DNA of 39,069 nucleotides from JBFGWM01 sp041588495 (GCA_041588495.1 JBFGWM010000002.1:1-39069); one strand, 5' to 3'; positions 7,571 to 16,821 are shown, numbered from the stretch's first letter. Numbers and translations are program-made. Notes: generated by a model from the letters alone, not told the origin.

Positions 7571-8401
7571 TCAGGCGCCGATGCGCACGGGGAGGGTCGG
7601 TTCACGGTCAAACTGTTTCCGGTACAGCTCGATGCCCCTTTTCTCCACCGCCAGCCAGAAATCGCGATCCCGGGCCAACGTCTCGCGCAGCCCGCAGTCG
7701 CGGTACACCTTCATGAAGCGGTACAGGTCACGGGAAGTCAGGCCGATGTCCATGGCCGAAAAATACAGGCCGCCAATATCCTTCACCAGCCAGCGGCGCG
7801 GCGTGGCCTCCCGCATCTGCGCGCGGTGCAGGTCGATCATCGACAGGCGGAAATCCTGCGGATCGACCTTGTCCCAGCCCCCGGAGACGTCGAGCAGGAA
7901 ATGGCAGATGTAATAATCCCGGTGATTGATACCGTGCTCGTGCATCTGCCGGCTCATCCACGCAACGCGGTCGATCAGCGCCTTCTTCAGGGCGAACGGC
8001 GGTCGCTTGACGTTCCAGTCGCGGCAGTAATCCTCCAGGCTCTCGGTCTGGTCCAGTTCCTCGGTGACAATAAACGAATGTTGGTTGGCGGGGTTCGCGC
8101 CACGCACTCCGAACGCCACCGGGGTCATGGTTTCCACGCCCAACTGGGTCAGTCTGCGCAGGGCGAGCCATTCATTGGTCGCACCCAGTACCGGCAGGCG
8201 GAACAACAGCAGGTTCTTGAGGATCTCCCGCCACCCGACACCGCGGTGAATCTTCGCGAAATAGCCCCGGCCGTTGAGTTCGAAGCGCAGCGTCTTGCGG
8301 GCCTCCAGCGCGCGGTACACCTTGCCCTCGAGCGCTTCCACGGCCTCGAACGGATCCTGGCCGGCCCAGGCGCGTTCAAACTCGGGGTTCAGGTAAAGCA
8401 T
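7571..8401 (-). CDS. waaP: LPS core heptose(I) kinase WaaP (RfaP)
   Basis: Protein of 276 residues that aligns closely, from memory, with E. coli WaaP along its length. The opening EFERAWAGQDPFEAVEALEGKVYR matches the E. coli start, which supports ATG 8401 over longer frames reaching into waaC. Key residues are Lys50 (YFAKIHRG), catalytic loop HGINHRDYYICHFLL with D162 (same number as the essential E. coli Asp) and IDLHRAQ (D190). WaaP phosphorylates heptose I of the inner core with ATP, giving the negative charge that divalent cations bridge for outer-membrane stability. A 95-base gap separates it from waaC upstream, and it is followed immediately by the WapP-like kinase. In Pseudomonas and E. 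coli this enzyme works after WaaG has added hexose; no waaG is here. Confidence 0.92.
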   Translation of the reverse strand: MLYLNPEFERAWAGQDPFEAVEALEGKVYRALEARKTLRFELNGRGYFAKIHRGVGWREILKNLLLFRLPVLGATNEWLALRRLTQLGVETMTPVAFGVRGANPANQHSFIVTEELDQTESLEDYCRDWNVKRPPFALKKALIDRVAWMSRQMHEHGINHRDYYICHFLLDVSGGWDKVDPQDFRLSMIDLHRAQMREATPRRWLVKDIGGLYFSAMDIGLTSRDLYRFMKVYRDCGLRETLARDRDFWLAVEKRGIELYRKQFDREPTLPVRIGA

Positions 8402-8437
8402 CTGTTCAGACCCGGATTCACGGAGGGAGTCATGGTT

Positions 8438-8452
8438 CGTACCGGCAGTACG
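8438..8452. other. Short inverted repeat in the waaC-waaP gap
   Basis: CGTAC and GTACG flank a five-base spacer. This lies in the only sizeable gap (8402-8496) of the LPS block, where other genomes carry waaG. No U-tract follows and I see no coding remnant in the gap. It may be a weak stem-loop or operator, or chance. Confidence 0.2.
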
Positions 8453-8496
8453 GGCGGCAGCGGTCCATCGCACAACATGCATGCCGCCACCATGGT

Positions 8497-9588
8497 TCAG
8501 TCCTGGCCTTCGGCGCCGGCCGCCGGCGTTGCCGTTTCCGCCAGCAGCATTTCGACCTCGCGCCACACGCGGTCCGGTTTAAGGGTAGCAAAGCAGGGTG
8601 GCTGCACTTCGAAACTGCGTCCATCGAGCGTGTCCGTTTCAACGTCCCCCTTCCACGTGCACTTGCGACTCATGCAGGGCGCACAGGGGAAATCCGCGGC
8701 GAGGTGGACCTGGTTGGCGCCATGGGCGCCGGTCAGTTCCGGGTTTGTCGGTCCGTAGACCGACACCGTCGGTGTGTTCATCGCGGCTGCCAGGTGGCAC
8801 AGGCCGGTGTCCACGGCGACCACCGCGGTGGCGTGGGCGAGAATCCCCGCGATGCCGGACAACGGCAGCCGGCTGAGCACCTCCACGTGGGCCCCGGCAT
8901 GGGTACGGATACGGTTCGCGCGGGCTTCCTCCTCTTCATTGCCCCAGGGGAGGCGGACCTTGTAGCCCGCGGCGCCGACGATCCCGGCAAGCTGGATCCA
9001 GTACTCTTCGGGCCAGTGTTTGGTGTCCCAGGTGGTTCCGTGAAGAAACACGACATAGGGGTCGTGGACGTCGATCCGCGGCAGGCGCGCGAAGTCGACC
9101 CCGTAATCCACCGGCGTTTCCGGGACCGGGTAAGCCAGGGCACGCGCGAACAGCTGGCGCACACGATCGACGGCATGCTGACCCCACGGCACGGGAACCT
9201 TGCGGTCGTAGAAACGACTGGCCAGGGGTTCACGGGCGGACTCCTTGTCCAGACCCGCCTTGCCACAGCGGGCCACGCGCACCAGGATCGCACTTTTCAC
9301 CAGGCCCTGGGCGTCGATCGCGAGATCGTATTCGCGCTCGCGGATCTTTTCCTTGAACTGCTTCCACTCGCCGCTTTTCCAGGTTTCACGCAGGCTCTTG
9401 CGCCAGCGGCGGATGGCGCAGGGAATCACCCGGTCCACCGCGGGGTGCCAGGCGGGAATCTCCGTGAAGGATTCCTCGACCACCCAGTCGAAGCGTACGC
9501 CGGGCAGTTCCCGCGCCGCATCGGTCACGGCCGGTAGGGTGTGGATCACGTCACCCAGGGAAGAGGTCTTGACCAGCAGGATACGCAT
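8497..9588 (-). CDS. waaC: LPS heptosyltransferase I WaaC
   Basis: At 363 residues this is a GT9-family enzyme that adds the first L-glycero-D-manno-heptose to Kdo on lipid A. It opens with the WaaC hallmark MRILLVKTSSLGDVIHTLPA, continues with DLAIDAQGLVKSA and KESAREPLASRFYDRKV, and has a donor-binding C-terminal half with FLHGTTWDTKHWPEEYW and VAVDTGLCHLAAA (the ADP-heptose pocket), then SVYGPTNPELTG. The Cys-rich tail CAPCMSRKC is common in proteobacterial WaaC. ATG 9588 lies six bases after the waaF stop, so the two are co-transcribed. WaaC acts at the cytoplasmic side of the inner membrane. Assignment as WaaC rather than WaaF rests on the N-terminal SSLGDVIHTLPA motif and gene order. 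Confidence 0.93.
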   Translation of the reverse strand: MRILLVKTSSLGDVIHTLPAVTDAARELPGVRFDWVVEESFTEIPAWHPAVDRVIPCAIRRWRKSLRETWKSGEWKQFKEKIREREYDLAIDAQGLVKSAILVRVARCGKAGLDKESAREPLASRFYDRKVPVPWGQHAVDRVRQLFARALAYPVPETPVDYGVDFARLPRIDVHDPYVVFLHGTTWDTKHWPEEYWIQLAGIVGAAGYKVRLPWGNEEEEARANRIRTHAGAHVEVLSRLPLSGIAGILAHATAVVAVDTGLCHLAAAMNTPTVSVYGPTNPELTGAHGANQVHLAADFPCAPCMSRKCTWKGDVETDTLDGRSFEVQPPCFATLKPDRVWREVEMLLAETATPAAGAEGQD

Positions 9589-9594
9589 GCCGGT

Positions 9595-10632
9595 TCAGGC
9601 GTCCGCGACCAGTTCGTGCAGCGCGGTGATGATCCGCCCCGGCTCCAGTTCGATCAGGCACCGGTAGCGGTTTTCCTTCAGCGGGCATTCACGCTCGAAA
9701 CAGGGACTGCACTCGATGCCCAGCGACTGGATGGAAACCCGCTCGGAGAGCGGCGGGGTGAAACGCGGCGAGGTCGACCCGTATACCACCACCAGCGGCC
9801 TGCCCAGGGCGGCGGCGATATGCATCAGCCCGGAGTCGTTGCTGACCACCGCCGCGGCCCTGGAGAGCAGGTCAACGGCATCCGCGAGCTGGGTCCTGCC
9901 GGCCAGGTTGCTGACCCGGTCGCGCGCGGATTCGGGGATCGCGGCGATGATCTCCTCGTTGACGGGCACGTCGTTGGCGGAGCCGAACAGCCACACCTGC
10001 CAGCCGTTCTCGATGCGTTCGCGCGCCACCGCGGCGTAGTGCTCCGCCGGCCATTGCTTGGCGCGGCCAAACTCCGCACCGGGGCAGAGGGCCAGCACCG
10101 GCGCGTCGTCTTTCAGTTCGAAGCGGTCCAGGGCCCTTCCGACGTTGTCGGGATCGATACGCAGCCTCGGGGCCGGGATGGGCTTCAGCATCGGGTTGCC
10201 GCCCGGTAGTGCGAGCGCCACGAAGCGTTCGACCATCAACGGGTAACGCTGCTTGTCCAGGCGGCGCACATCATTCAGCAGCCCGTAGCGCAGTTCTCCC
10301 ACCCAGCCGGTGCGGATCGGAATCTCGGCCCATGCGGGAATCAATGCGGATTTCAGCGAATTCGGCAGCACGATCGCCTGGTCATACTTGCGGGCACGCA
10401 AAGTCCGCCCGATCCGGTAGCGGTCGCGCAGGGCCACCTTGCCATGTCCGACGGGCATCACGATCGGCTCCCGAACCTCCGGCATGCGCTCCAGGATGGG
10501 CCGGCTCCAGTCTGGCGCCAGCACGTCGACATTGCAGTTGACGTGCAGGCGGCGCAGGACGATGAACAACGACTGGGCCATGACCATGTCGCCGACCCAG
10601 GATGGACCCACCACGAGAAAGTTCTTGGACAC
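9595..10632 (-). CDS. waaF: LPS heptosyltransferase II WaaF
   Basis: Protein of 345 residues, GT9 family. It starts NFLVVGPSWVGDMVMAQSLF, the WaaF signature, then has LPNSLKSALIPAWAEIPIRTGWVGE, RYGLLNDVR, CPGAEFGRAKQWPAEHYA and SNDSGLMHIAAALGRPLV, the ADP-heptose-binding region. It transfers the second heptose onto heptose I. I take GTG 10632 as start because the conserved protein begins there; a longer in-frame reading to 10743 gives a low-complexity extension (SGQRPGATEVAGPAPG) without homology that I recognise. The C-terminus has CSPCFERECPL, a Cys cluster seen in other WaaF proteins. The gap to ilvE upstream is about 180 bases, enough for a promoter, though I see no clear one. Confidence 0.93.
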   Translation of the reverse strand: MSKNFLVVGPSWVGDMVMAQSLFIVLRRLHVNCNVDVLAPDWSRPILERMPEVREPIVMPVGHGKVALRDRYRIGRTLRARKYDQAIVLPNSLKSALIPAWAEIPIRTGWVGELRYGLLNDVRRLDKQRYPLMVERFVALALPGGNPMLKPIPAPRLRIDPDNVGRALDRFELKDDAPVLALCPGAEFGRAKQWPAEHYAAVARERIENGWQVWLFGSANDVPVNEEIIAAIPESARDRVSNLAGRTQLADAVDLLSRAAAVVSNDSGLMHIAAALGRPLVVVYGSTSPRFTPPLSERVSIQSLGIECSPCFERECPLKENRYRCLIELEPGRIITALHELVADA

Positions 10633-10809
10633 GGCTGCCCCTGCCTGGTCCGAAGCGTTCGACACACCGGGCGCTGGGCCCGCAACCTCCGTTGCACCCG
10701 GGCGCTGCCCGGATACGGGAAATGTCGGCGGAAAGGCGCACAACGGGCCCGCCCGACGACCTGTTAAGCATAGGCGATAAGGGCCGGACCTGTTGCGTGG
10801 AACGGAGGA

Positions 10810-11742
10810 TCAGGCGACCGGCGTGGTCCACTCCGGGTAACGCTCACGCTTGCCGGTGACCTGGTCGAAATACATCGCCTGCAGGCGCTCGGTGAGGGGG
10901 CCGCGGTCGCCGTTGCCGATTGCCCGGCCGTCCAGCTCGCGGATCGGCAGGACCTCGGCGGCGGTACCGGTGAAAAACGCCTCGTCGGCGATGTAGACCT
11001 CGTCCCGGGTGATGCGCTTTTCGATCACCTCCAGGTCGAGCTCGGCGGCCAGGCGGAACACGGTGTCCCGGGTGATGCCGTCGAGGCAGGAAGTGAGTTC
11101 CGGCGTGTACAGGCGCCCGTCGCGCACGATGAAGATGTTCTCCCCGCTGCCCTCGGCGACATAGCCCTCGTTGTCCAGCAACAGGGCTTCCTCGCAACCG
11201 CAGTCGAGGGCTTCGTTGAGCGCCAGCATCGAGTTGATGTAATGGCCGTTGGCCTTCGCCTTGCACATGGAGATGTTGACGTGGTGCCGGGTATAGGACG
11301 ACGTACGCACGCGGATGCCGTGGTCACGGGCTTCCGGCGCCATGTACGAGGGCCACTCCCAGGCGGCAACAATGACGTGGACGCGGAGATTGTCCGCGCG
11401 CAGCCCCATGCCCTCGGCGCCATAGAAGGCCATGGGCCGGATGTAGGCGTGGTCGAGGCCGTTGTCGCGTACCGCCGCCTTCTGCGCGGCATTGATCTGT
11501 TCCTGGTCGAAGGGGATTTCCATGCGCATGATGTGGGCGGACCGGAACAGGCGGCGGGTGTGGTCGGCGAGACGGAAAATACACGGGCCGGTGGCCGTCT
11601 CGTAGGCGCGCACGCCCTCGAACACGCCCATGCCGTAGTGCAGGGTGTGGGTGAGCACGTGCACCCGGGCTTCCCGCCAGGGCACCATTTCACCGTCCAT
11701 CCAGATCAGGCCATCGCGATCGGCCATGCTCGGTACGGCCAT
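10810..11742 (-). CDS. ilvE: Branched-chain amino acid aminotransferase IlvE
   Basis: The protein (310 residues) is a fold-type IV PLP aminotransferase. It catalyses the last step of Leu, Ile and Val synthesis using glutamate as amino donor. Recognisable parts: HTLHYGMGVFEGVRAY near residue 33, MCKAKANGHYINSMLALNEA with PLP-binding Lys ~163, GYVAEGSGENIFIV and SCLDGITRDTV, then FFTGTAAEVLPIRELDGR. Length matches the family. ATG 11742 is preceded by an AGAGGA tract about ten bases away; an ATG at 11727 is the alternative. The glnE-ilvE-waaF order is conserved in pseudomonads, so ilvE may be co-transcribed with the LPS genes. Only 35 bases separate it from the glnE stop. It also pairs functionally with ilvD, located ~18 kb away in this window. 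Confidence 0.93.
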   Translation of the reverse strand: MAVPSMADRDGLIWMDGEMVPWREARVHVLTHTLHYGMGVFEGVRAYETATGPCIFRLADHTRRLFRSAHIMRMEIPFDQEQINAAQKAAVRDNGLDHAYIRPMAFYGAEGMGLRADNLRVHVIVAAWEWPSYMAPEARDHGIRVRTSSYTRHHVNISMCKAKANGHYINSMLALNEALDCGCEEALLLDNEGYVAEGSGENIFIVRDGRLYTPELTSCLDGITRDTVFRLAAELDLEVIEKRITRDEVYIADEAFFTGTAAEVLPIRELDGRAIGNGDRGPLTERLQAMYFDQVTGKRERYPEWTTPVA

Positions 11743-11777
11743 TCCAGTGCTGTCCTCTTGCTAGTTGCCCGCTGCCG

Positions 11778-14741
11778 TCAGCCCGGCGCGCAGGGCGGCT
11801 CCTCGATCAGCCGGCGCCAGAGGCGCGAGACCGCCGCACGGTATTCCTGGAATTCTTCCACGGACACGCTCGCCGGTGCGTTCTGCAGGGCCTGGCGATG
11901 GGCCGCAGAACGGTAGGCCTTGTATGCCTCGGTCAACAGTTCCGCGTCTTCCGGGGCCAGCAGGCCGGCCGCGGCAAGGTTTTCCAGGATCCGGATGTTG
12001 TCAGTGTATCGCAACAACTCCGGACAGGCGTGGGACCACGCCAGAACCGCGTATTGCACCATAAATTCAATGTCGACGATAGCGCCCTCGTCCTGTTTCA
12101 GGTCGAACATGGCGTCGGCGCTGATCTGCCCCGCGCGGGTGCCCAGCGCCTCGCGCATCTTCCCGCGCATCTCGCGCACCTGGGCCTGCAGGCGCTCGAG
12201 ATCCCGCTCCCGGGAGAGGATACGGGCGCGCAATGCCTCGAAACGTTCGGTGAGCGCGCGGCCGCCCGCCACCACGCGCGCGCGGACCAGGGCCTGGTGC
12301 TCCCAGGTCCAGGCCGAATCCAGTTGGTACTCCTCGAAACCCTTGAGGCTGCTGACCAGCAGGCCCGAGGCGCCGGAGGGTCGCAGGCGCACGTCGACCT
12401 CGTAGAGGATTCCCGACGCGGTGCGCGTCCCGAGCAGGTGGATCAGGCGCTGGGCGAGGCGGGTGAAATAGGTCGCGTTGTCAATCTGCTTGCGTCCATC
12501 GCGATCGCCCTCGGAAACCGCCTGGTGATCGGCATCGTGAATGAACACCAGGTCCAGGTCAGAGCCGTAACCGAGTTCAATGCCGCCCAGTTTGCCGTAG
12601 GCGAGGATCAGGAAATCCGGCGCCTCGCCACCGGACGTCCCGGGCCGCCCGTGCTTCTCGATCAGGTACTGCCAGGCGAGTTCAAGCACATGCTGCAGGA
12701 CCACCTCGGCGATGAAGGTGAGATAGTCGCTGACCTACATCAGCGGCAGCGTGCCGGCGACCTCCGATGCGGCCACCCGCAGCACATGGGCATCCTTGAA
12801 ATAGCGCAGGCATTCCATCTGCTGCTCGATATCGTCCTGGGGGATGCGCAGCAGTTGCTGGCCGAGTTCCTCCTGCAGTTCCTCGCGATCCGGCGGCGAG
12901 TACAGGGTCTCCGCGTTCAGCAGTTCGTCGAGCAGCGACGGCGTGTCGGCGAGTTCCGCCGCGATCCACGGGCTCGCCGCGCAAAGGCGGACCAGGTGGT
13001 CCATGGCGCCGGGATTCTCGATCAGCAGGAGCAGGTACGCCGAGCGACGGACCACGCCACGCACCAGGGGCAGGATGCGACCCAGGGTACGCGTGCGATC
13101 CACTTCGGGAGCAGCGTTGGCGAGTGTCTCCAGCAACAGGGGCAGGCTCTCGTCGAGCCGCTGCAGGCTCACCGCCTGCAGGCGCTGGGTGAGGTCCTCG
13201 CTGCGCAACTCCCGCAGGCTTTCGAGCGCCGCTTCGGGCTCGGCAAAGCCGTGCTTCTCCAGCAGGCGGGTTGCCTCGCCGCCCGTCAGCGTGCCCATCC
13301 ACAACCCCGTCCAGGACTCGGCAGGACGTCGCCGGCTGCCCGGGCCCGTGGCATCCATGTCGATGTCGATGATGCGCTCGAAGTGCAGGTTGACGCGGCC
13401 GCGATGGGCCTCGAGGTCGGCAAGGAACGGGTCCGGCTCGGAGTAACCCATGATCCACGCCACGCGGCGGATGCCCAGTTCGTCGCGCGGCAGCGCTTGG
13501 GTCTGGCGATCCGCCATACCCTGGATGGCGTGCTCGGTGTTACGCAGGAACAGGTAGGCCTCGCGCAGGTCACCGGCGGCCCCGGCGGGCAGCAGTTCCT
13601 CCGCCTCGAGCAGTTCCAGGACCGGCCACAGGCGCGTGTCCTGCAGGCGTGTGTCACGGCCGCCGCGAATGAGCTGGAAAGACTGCACGATAAACTCGAC
13701 CTCGCGGATTCCGCCACGGCCAAGCTTCACGTCCGCCTGCAGGCCCTTGCGCCGCACCTCCTGATTGATCAGGTCCTTCATGACACGCAGGGAATCGAAA
13801 GCGCTGTAGTCGAGGTATTTCCGGTACACGAAGGGCCGCAGGCCGGCGAGAAACGCGCGCCCCCGCTCCAGGTCGCCGGCAACCACCCGGGCCTTGATCA
13901 TCGCGTAGCGTTCCCAGTCACGGCCGTGATCCTGGTAGTACTCCTCGGCGGCATCGAAGTGCATGACCAGTGCGCCACTCTGCCCGTAGGGCCGCAGGCG
14001 CATGTCCACGCGGAACACGAACCCGTCGGCATCCTGCTGGTTGAGGGCGCCGATCAGTTCCTGGCCGAGGCGGCCGAAAAACTCGTGGTTGGCAAGGGCG
14101 CGGCGCCCGCCGCGGGTTTCGCCCGGTTCCGGGTAAAAGAACATGAGATCGACGTCCGAGGAGACATTGAGCTCCCAGGCGCCAAGCTTGCCGAGCCCCA
14201 GCACCACCAGGCGCTGCGGTGTCCCGTCCACGGAACATGGCGTGCCCCAGCGCTCGCATGCCGCGCGATACAGCCAGCTCTCCGCGTGCTGGATGGCGGC
14301 ATCGGCCAGGCCGGACATTCCATACACGGTCTCGAAGAAGTCGGCGCGGCGACTGAAATCCCGCCACACGATACGCAGCATCTCGCGACGCCGGACCCGG
14401 CGCAGGACCCCGCGCAGGCCGGCGTCATCATCCACGTCATCCAGCAGGGCCCCGATACGCCGCGCGTACTCACCCGGCTCGTAGGCGCGGAACAGGTCTC
14501 CGCTGATGAGCAGGTCGAACAGGCAGGCAGGATCGCGGCAACAGGTGTCGACCACGAAATCGCTGCCCGCCCAGACCCGTGCGAGTTCGCTCGCGAAGGC
14601 CTCGGGCAGGGTGCAATCCGCTTCGAGATGGGCAACGCAGTCGCGGGCTGCTTCGCTGAAACGGCCCCACGCCTGCTCGACCAGGGCTCGCAATTCCTCC
14701 GGAAGACCGGAACAGTCCGGTTGCAGCGCATTCAAATCCAC
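11778..14741 (-). CDS. glnE: Glutamine synthetase adenylyltransferase GlnE, interrupted by an in-frame amber codon
   Basis: One continuous frame of 988 codons encodes both GlnE nucleotidyltransferase domains, which attach and remove AMP on glutamine synthetase according to nitrogen status. The N-terminal deadenylylating domain shows GLGKLGAWELNVSSDVDLMFF and GRGGIREVEFIVQ. The C-terminal adenylylating domain shows AYGKLGGIELGYGSDLDLVF, GILYEVDVRLRPSG and WTWEHQALVRARVV. A TAG at 12735-12737 (codon ~669) lies between ASEVAGTLPLM and VSDYLTFIAEVV. Homologues have Lys there (PVMKVSDHL), so a single A-to-T change of AAG explains it. Nothing is shifted or lost around it. Start GTG 14741 has GGGGAG six bases upstream; TTG 14777 is a weaker alternative. 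If real, the product would be only the deadenylylating half, with possible re-initiation at GTG 12704. A sequencing error is also plausible. Confidence 0.9.
12735..12737 (-). other. glnE: In-frame TAG replacing a conserved Lys codon in glnE
   Basis: On the minus strand the sequence runs CTG CCG CTG ATG TAG GTC AGC GAC TAT. The homologous position is AAG (Lys) in a conserved PxMKVSDxL motif. The reading frame is intact on both sides, so the change is a single base substitution. Confidence 0.85.
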
Positions 14742-14869
14742 CGGTCGCTCCCCGCACACCGATCGGCCACCACCCAACCCACCGCAAAAAGGGAACTCTC
14801 CCGCTGCCGGCGGACCCCGGCCCGCCCGGAAACCGGGCAGATCCGGCGGGCTTCGATTACCCTACCAGC

Positions 14870-15976
14870 ATGAACGTGCTCAGCTTTGTCCGCAAACGAG
14901 CCAAACTCCGCGGAATCCACCTGTATACGGACCGGATGATCGTGCGGCGCATGGTGCGTTCCGGCGTCACCCTGCTTCTGCTGCTGTTCACGCACACGGT
15001 GGCCATGACCGGTTTCGAGGGTCTCGAGCCCGGAGAGGCCCTGTGGCTGACCCTGACCACGATCACCACCGTGGGCTACGGCGATTTCAGCGCCTCCAGT
15101 TCCATGGGCCGGGTCGCCACGGTCCTGCTGCTGTACCTGTTTGGGATCACGCTCCTGGCCACCCTGGCCAGCGATTACATCGATTTCCGCATCTCCCGCA
15201 AGGAGCGGATGCGTACCGGGCAATGGAGATGGAACATGCGCAAACATATCGTATTCATCAACTCGCCGAAGAATAACGGGGAACAGTATTTCATCCGCAT
15301 CGTCAGCCAGCTTCGCGAACAGCCGGACTACCGGCACACCGACATCCTCCTGCTCACTCCCGCCTTCCCCGGGGGGCTTCCCCACGCGCTCAGTGATCTC
15401 GGCGTGGTGCACGTGACCGGCTCGCCCGACACCTTCGAGGACCTCAACCAGGCCAGCGTCGCCGACGCGCGGCACATCGTGGTCCTGGCCGAGGACGAGT
15501 ACGATCACCGCTCCGACAGCCATACCTTTGCCGTGGTGCACCGCCTGATGGAACTCGGGGTCGCGGCACGCACCCTGGCCGAGTGCGTGCTCGACGAGAA
15601 CCGCGAGCGCATCCGCGGACTCGGCGTGCAGACGTCCCTGCGCCCCATCCGCTCGTACCCGGAGATCATCGTGCGGGCGATTACCGCGCCGGGCACCGAG
15701 GTGGTGCTCGAGGACCTCTTCACCTACGGTGGCGATCACCCGCGCCGCTACGACCTGCAGGTTCGCGGTGTACGCTGGGCGGATATCGTTTCAAGCCTGA
15801 GCCAGGCCGACCTCGGCACGCCCATCGCCTACGTGAGCCGCTCCAACGCAGTCGTCGTGCATCCGCATGGCCGCGAAACCGTCGATGCCGTGGCACTGAT
15901 CATCATCGTGCGCTCGGAAAGCATCCCCGAACTGCCGCAGGTCAGCCACGCGCTCGGCCATCACTCCGGCGCGTGA
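14870..15976 (+). CDS. Two-TM potassium channel with RCK/TrkA-like cytoplasmic domain
   Basis: Protein of 368 residues. Membrane helix 1 is at ~30-47; the pore loop with TTITTVGYGDF (selectivity filter TVGYGD, residues ~67-72) follows, then helix 2 at ~83-104. After KER and RWNMR comes a Rossmann-like domain beginning KHIVFINSPKNNGEQYFIRI. Canonical RCK domains have GxGxxG here; this one has INSPKNNG, so nucleotide binding is probably altered. Later ARHIVVLAEDEYDHRSDSHTF and LAECVLDENRERI match the second half of RCK/TrkA-N. A tetrameric inner-membrane K+ channel gated by a ligand at the RCK ring is the likely function. It is divergent from glnE (128-base gap) and no partner gene is adjacent. 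K+ selectivity is strongly supported; the ligand is unknown. Confidence 0.85.
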   Translation: MNVLSFVRKRAKLRGIHLYTDRMIVRRMVRSGVTLLLLLFTHTVAMTGFEGLEPGEALWLTLTTITTVGYGDFSASSSMGRVATVLLLYLFGITLLATLASDYIDFRISRKERMRTGQWRWNMRKHIVFINSPKNNGEQYFIRIVSQLREQPDYRHTDILLLTPAFPGGLPHALSDLGVVHVTGSPDTFEDLNQASVADARHIVVLAEDEYDHRSDSHTFAVVHRLMELGVAARTLAECVLDENRERIRGLGVQTSLRPIRSYPEIIVRAITAPGTEVVLEDLFTYGGDHPRRYDLQVRGVRWADIVSSLSQADLGTPIAYVSRSNAVVVHPHGRETVDAVALIIIVRSESIPELPQVSHALGHHSGA

Positions 15977-16071
15977 CCATCGCACAGTGCGGGGTCACCG
16001 GCGCATCCCGCGCCCAGGAAGTCACCAGCACAGCAAGCCATTCGCCCCGCGAATCGCGGCTGGCATAACAA

Positions 16072-16803
16072 TCAGGCACCGGCCCCGCTGAACAGGGCGG
16101 CAATCCGCGCCTGGACCGCGCGCGCAGCCTCGGCGGGGTCTGCGGCCTGCAGGATCGGGCGCCCCATCACGATATGATCCGCGCCGTTGCGAAACGCCTG
16201 CTCGACGTCGACCGTGCGTTTCTGGTCGTCAACGTTGGCGACCGGGCGGATGCCCGGGGTGACGACCTTGAGGCGGCCGGAAAACTCCTCGCGCAGCCTG
16301 GCTGCCTCGAGTCCCGAACAAACCACCCCGTCACAACCCAGTTCCAGGGCCCGGCGCGCGCGGGAGACCACCAGCTGCTCGGGGTCACAGGCGAAACCGA
16401 GGTCGGAAAGATCCCCCGAATCCAGGCTGGTCAGCACCGTCACCGCGAGGATCTGCAGGTCGCCACGATTCTCCACCGCCGCACGCAACATGGCGTCGTT
16501 GCCGTGCACCGTGGCGAAGGTGGCTCCCGTGCGGCTCAGCGCACGCACCGCGGCGCCCACGGTGCGCGGCACGTCAAAGAATTTGAGATCGACGAAAACC
16601 CGGCAGCCACGGCCGACCAGCCAGTCGAGCAGCTCGAAATAACCGCCCGCCATGCACAGTTCCAGACCCAGCTTGTAGAAGCGAACGCTGTCCCCCAGTT
16701 GTTCCACGCACTCCCGCGCACGCTTCGCGTCGTCGACGTCAAGAGCGAGTATCAGGCGTTCCTCGCAGGGGATTTCCGGGTGATTGACGGTGAGATCGGG
16801 CAA
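16072..16803 (-). CDS. pyrF: Orotidine 5'-phosphate decarboxylase PyrF
   Basis: Protein of 243 residues, full length for the short bacterial class. It has the opening ERLILALDVDD, then catalytic D72-x-K74-x-x-D77 in VFVDLKFFDVPRTV (PyrF consensus DLKFHDIPNT), TVHGNDAML, and the phosphate-binding end VTPGIRP with QAFRNGADHIVMGRPIL. It decarboxylates OMP to UMP, the last step of pyrimidine synthesis. The start is TTG 16803: GGAG lies seven bases upstream, an in-frame stop is 18 bases back, and no ATG or GTG is near. It follows the deaminase gene by 18 bases, so both are probably in one operon of nucleotide-related genes. Confidence 0.93.
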   Translation of the reverse strand: MPDLTVNHPEIPCEERLILALDVDDAKRARECVEQLGDSVRFYKLGLELCMAGGYFELLDWLVGRGCRVFVDLKFFDVPRTVGAAVRALSRTGATFATVHGNDAMLRAAVENRGDLQILAVTVLTSLDSGDLSDLGFACDPEQLVVSRARRALELGCDGVVCSGLEAARLREEFSGRLKVVTPGIRPVANVDDQKRTVDVEQAFRNGADHIVMGRPILQAADPAEAARAVQARIAALFSGAGA

Positions 16804-16821
16804 GGCGTGCTCCGCGAATGA

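Noticed and set aside
10633..10743. Longer N-terminus for waaF starting at 10743
   Set aside because: Added residues are low-complexity and not conserved; WaaF begins at the GTG before SKNFLVVGPSW.
11898..14873. A ~990-codon open frame on the plus strand opposite glnE
   Set aside because: It is the mirror of a clearly conserved glnE in a GC-rich genome, where stop codons are rare in all frames. The translation has no recognisable domains.
16037..16064. CCGCG-AAT-CGCGG hairpin between the K+ channel and pyrF stops as a bidirectional terminator
   Set aside because: The stem is only five pairs and no T-run follows on either strand, so I do not call it a terminator.
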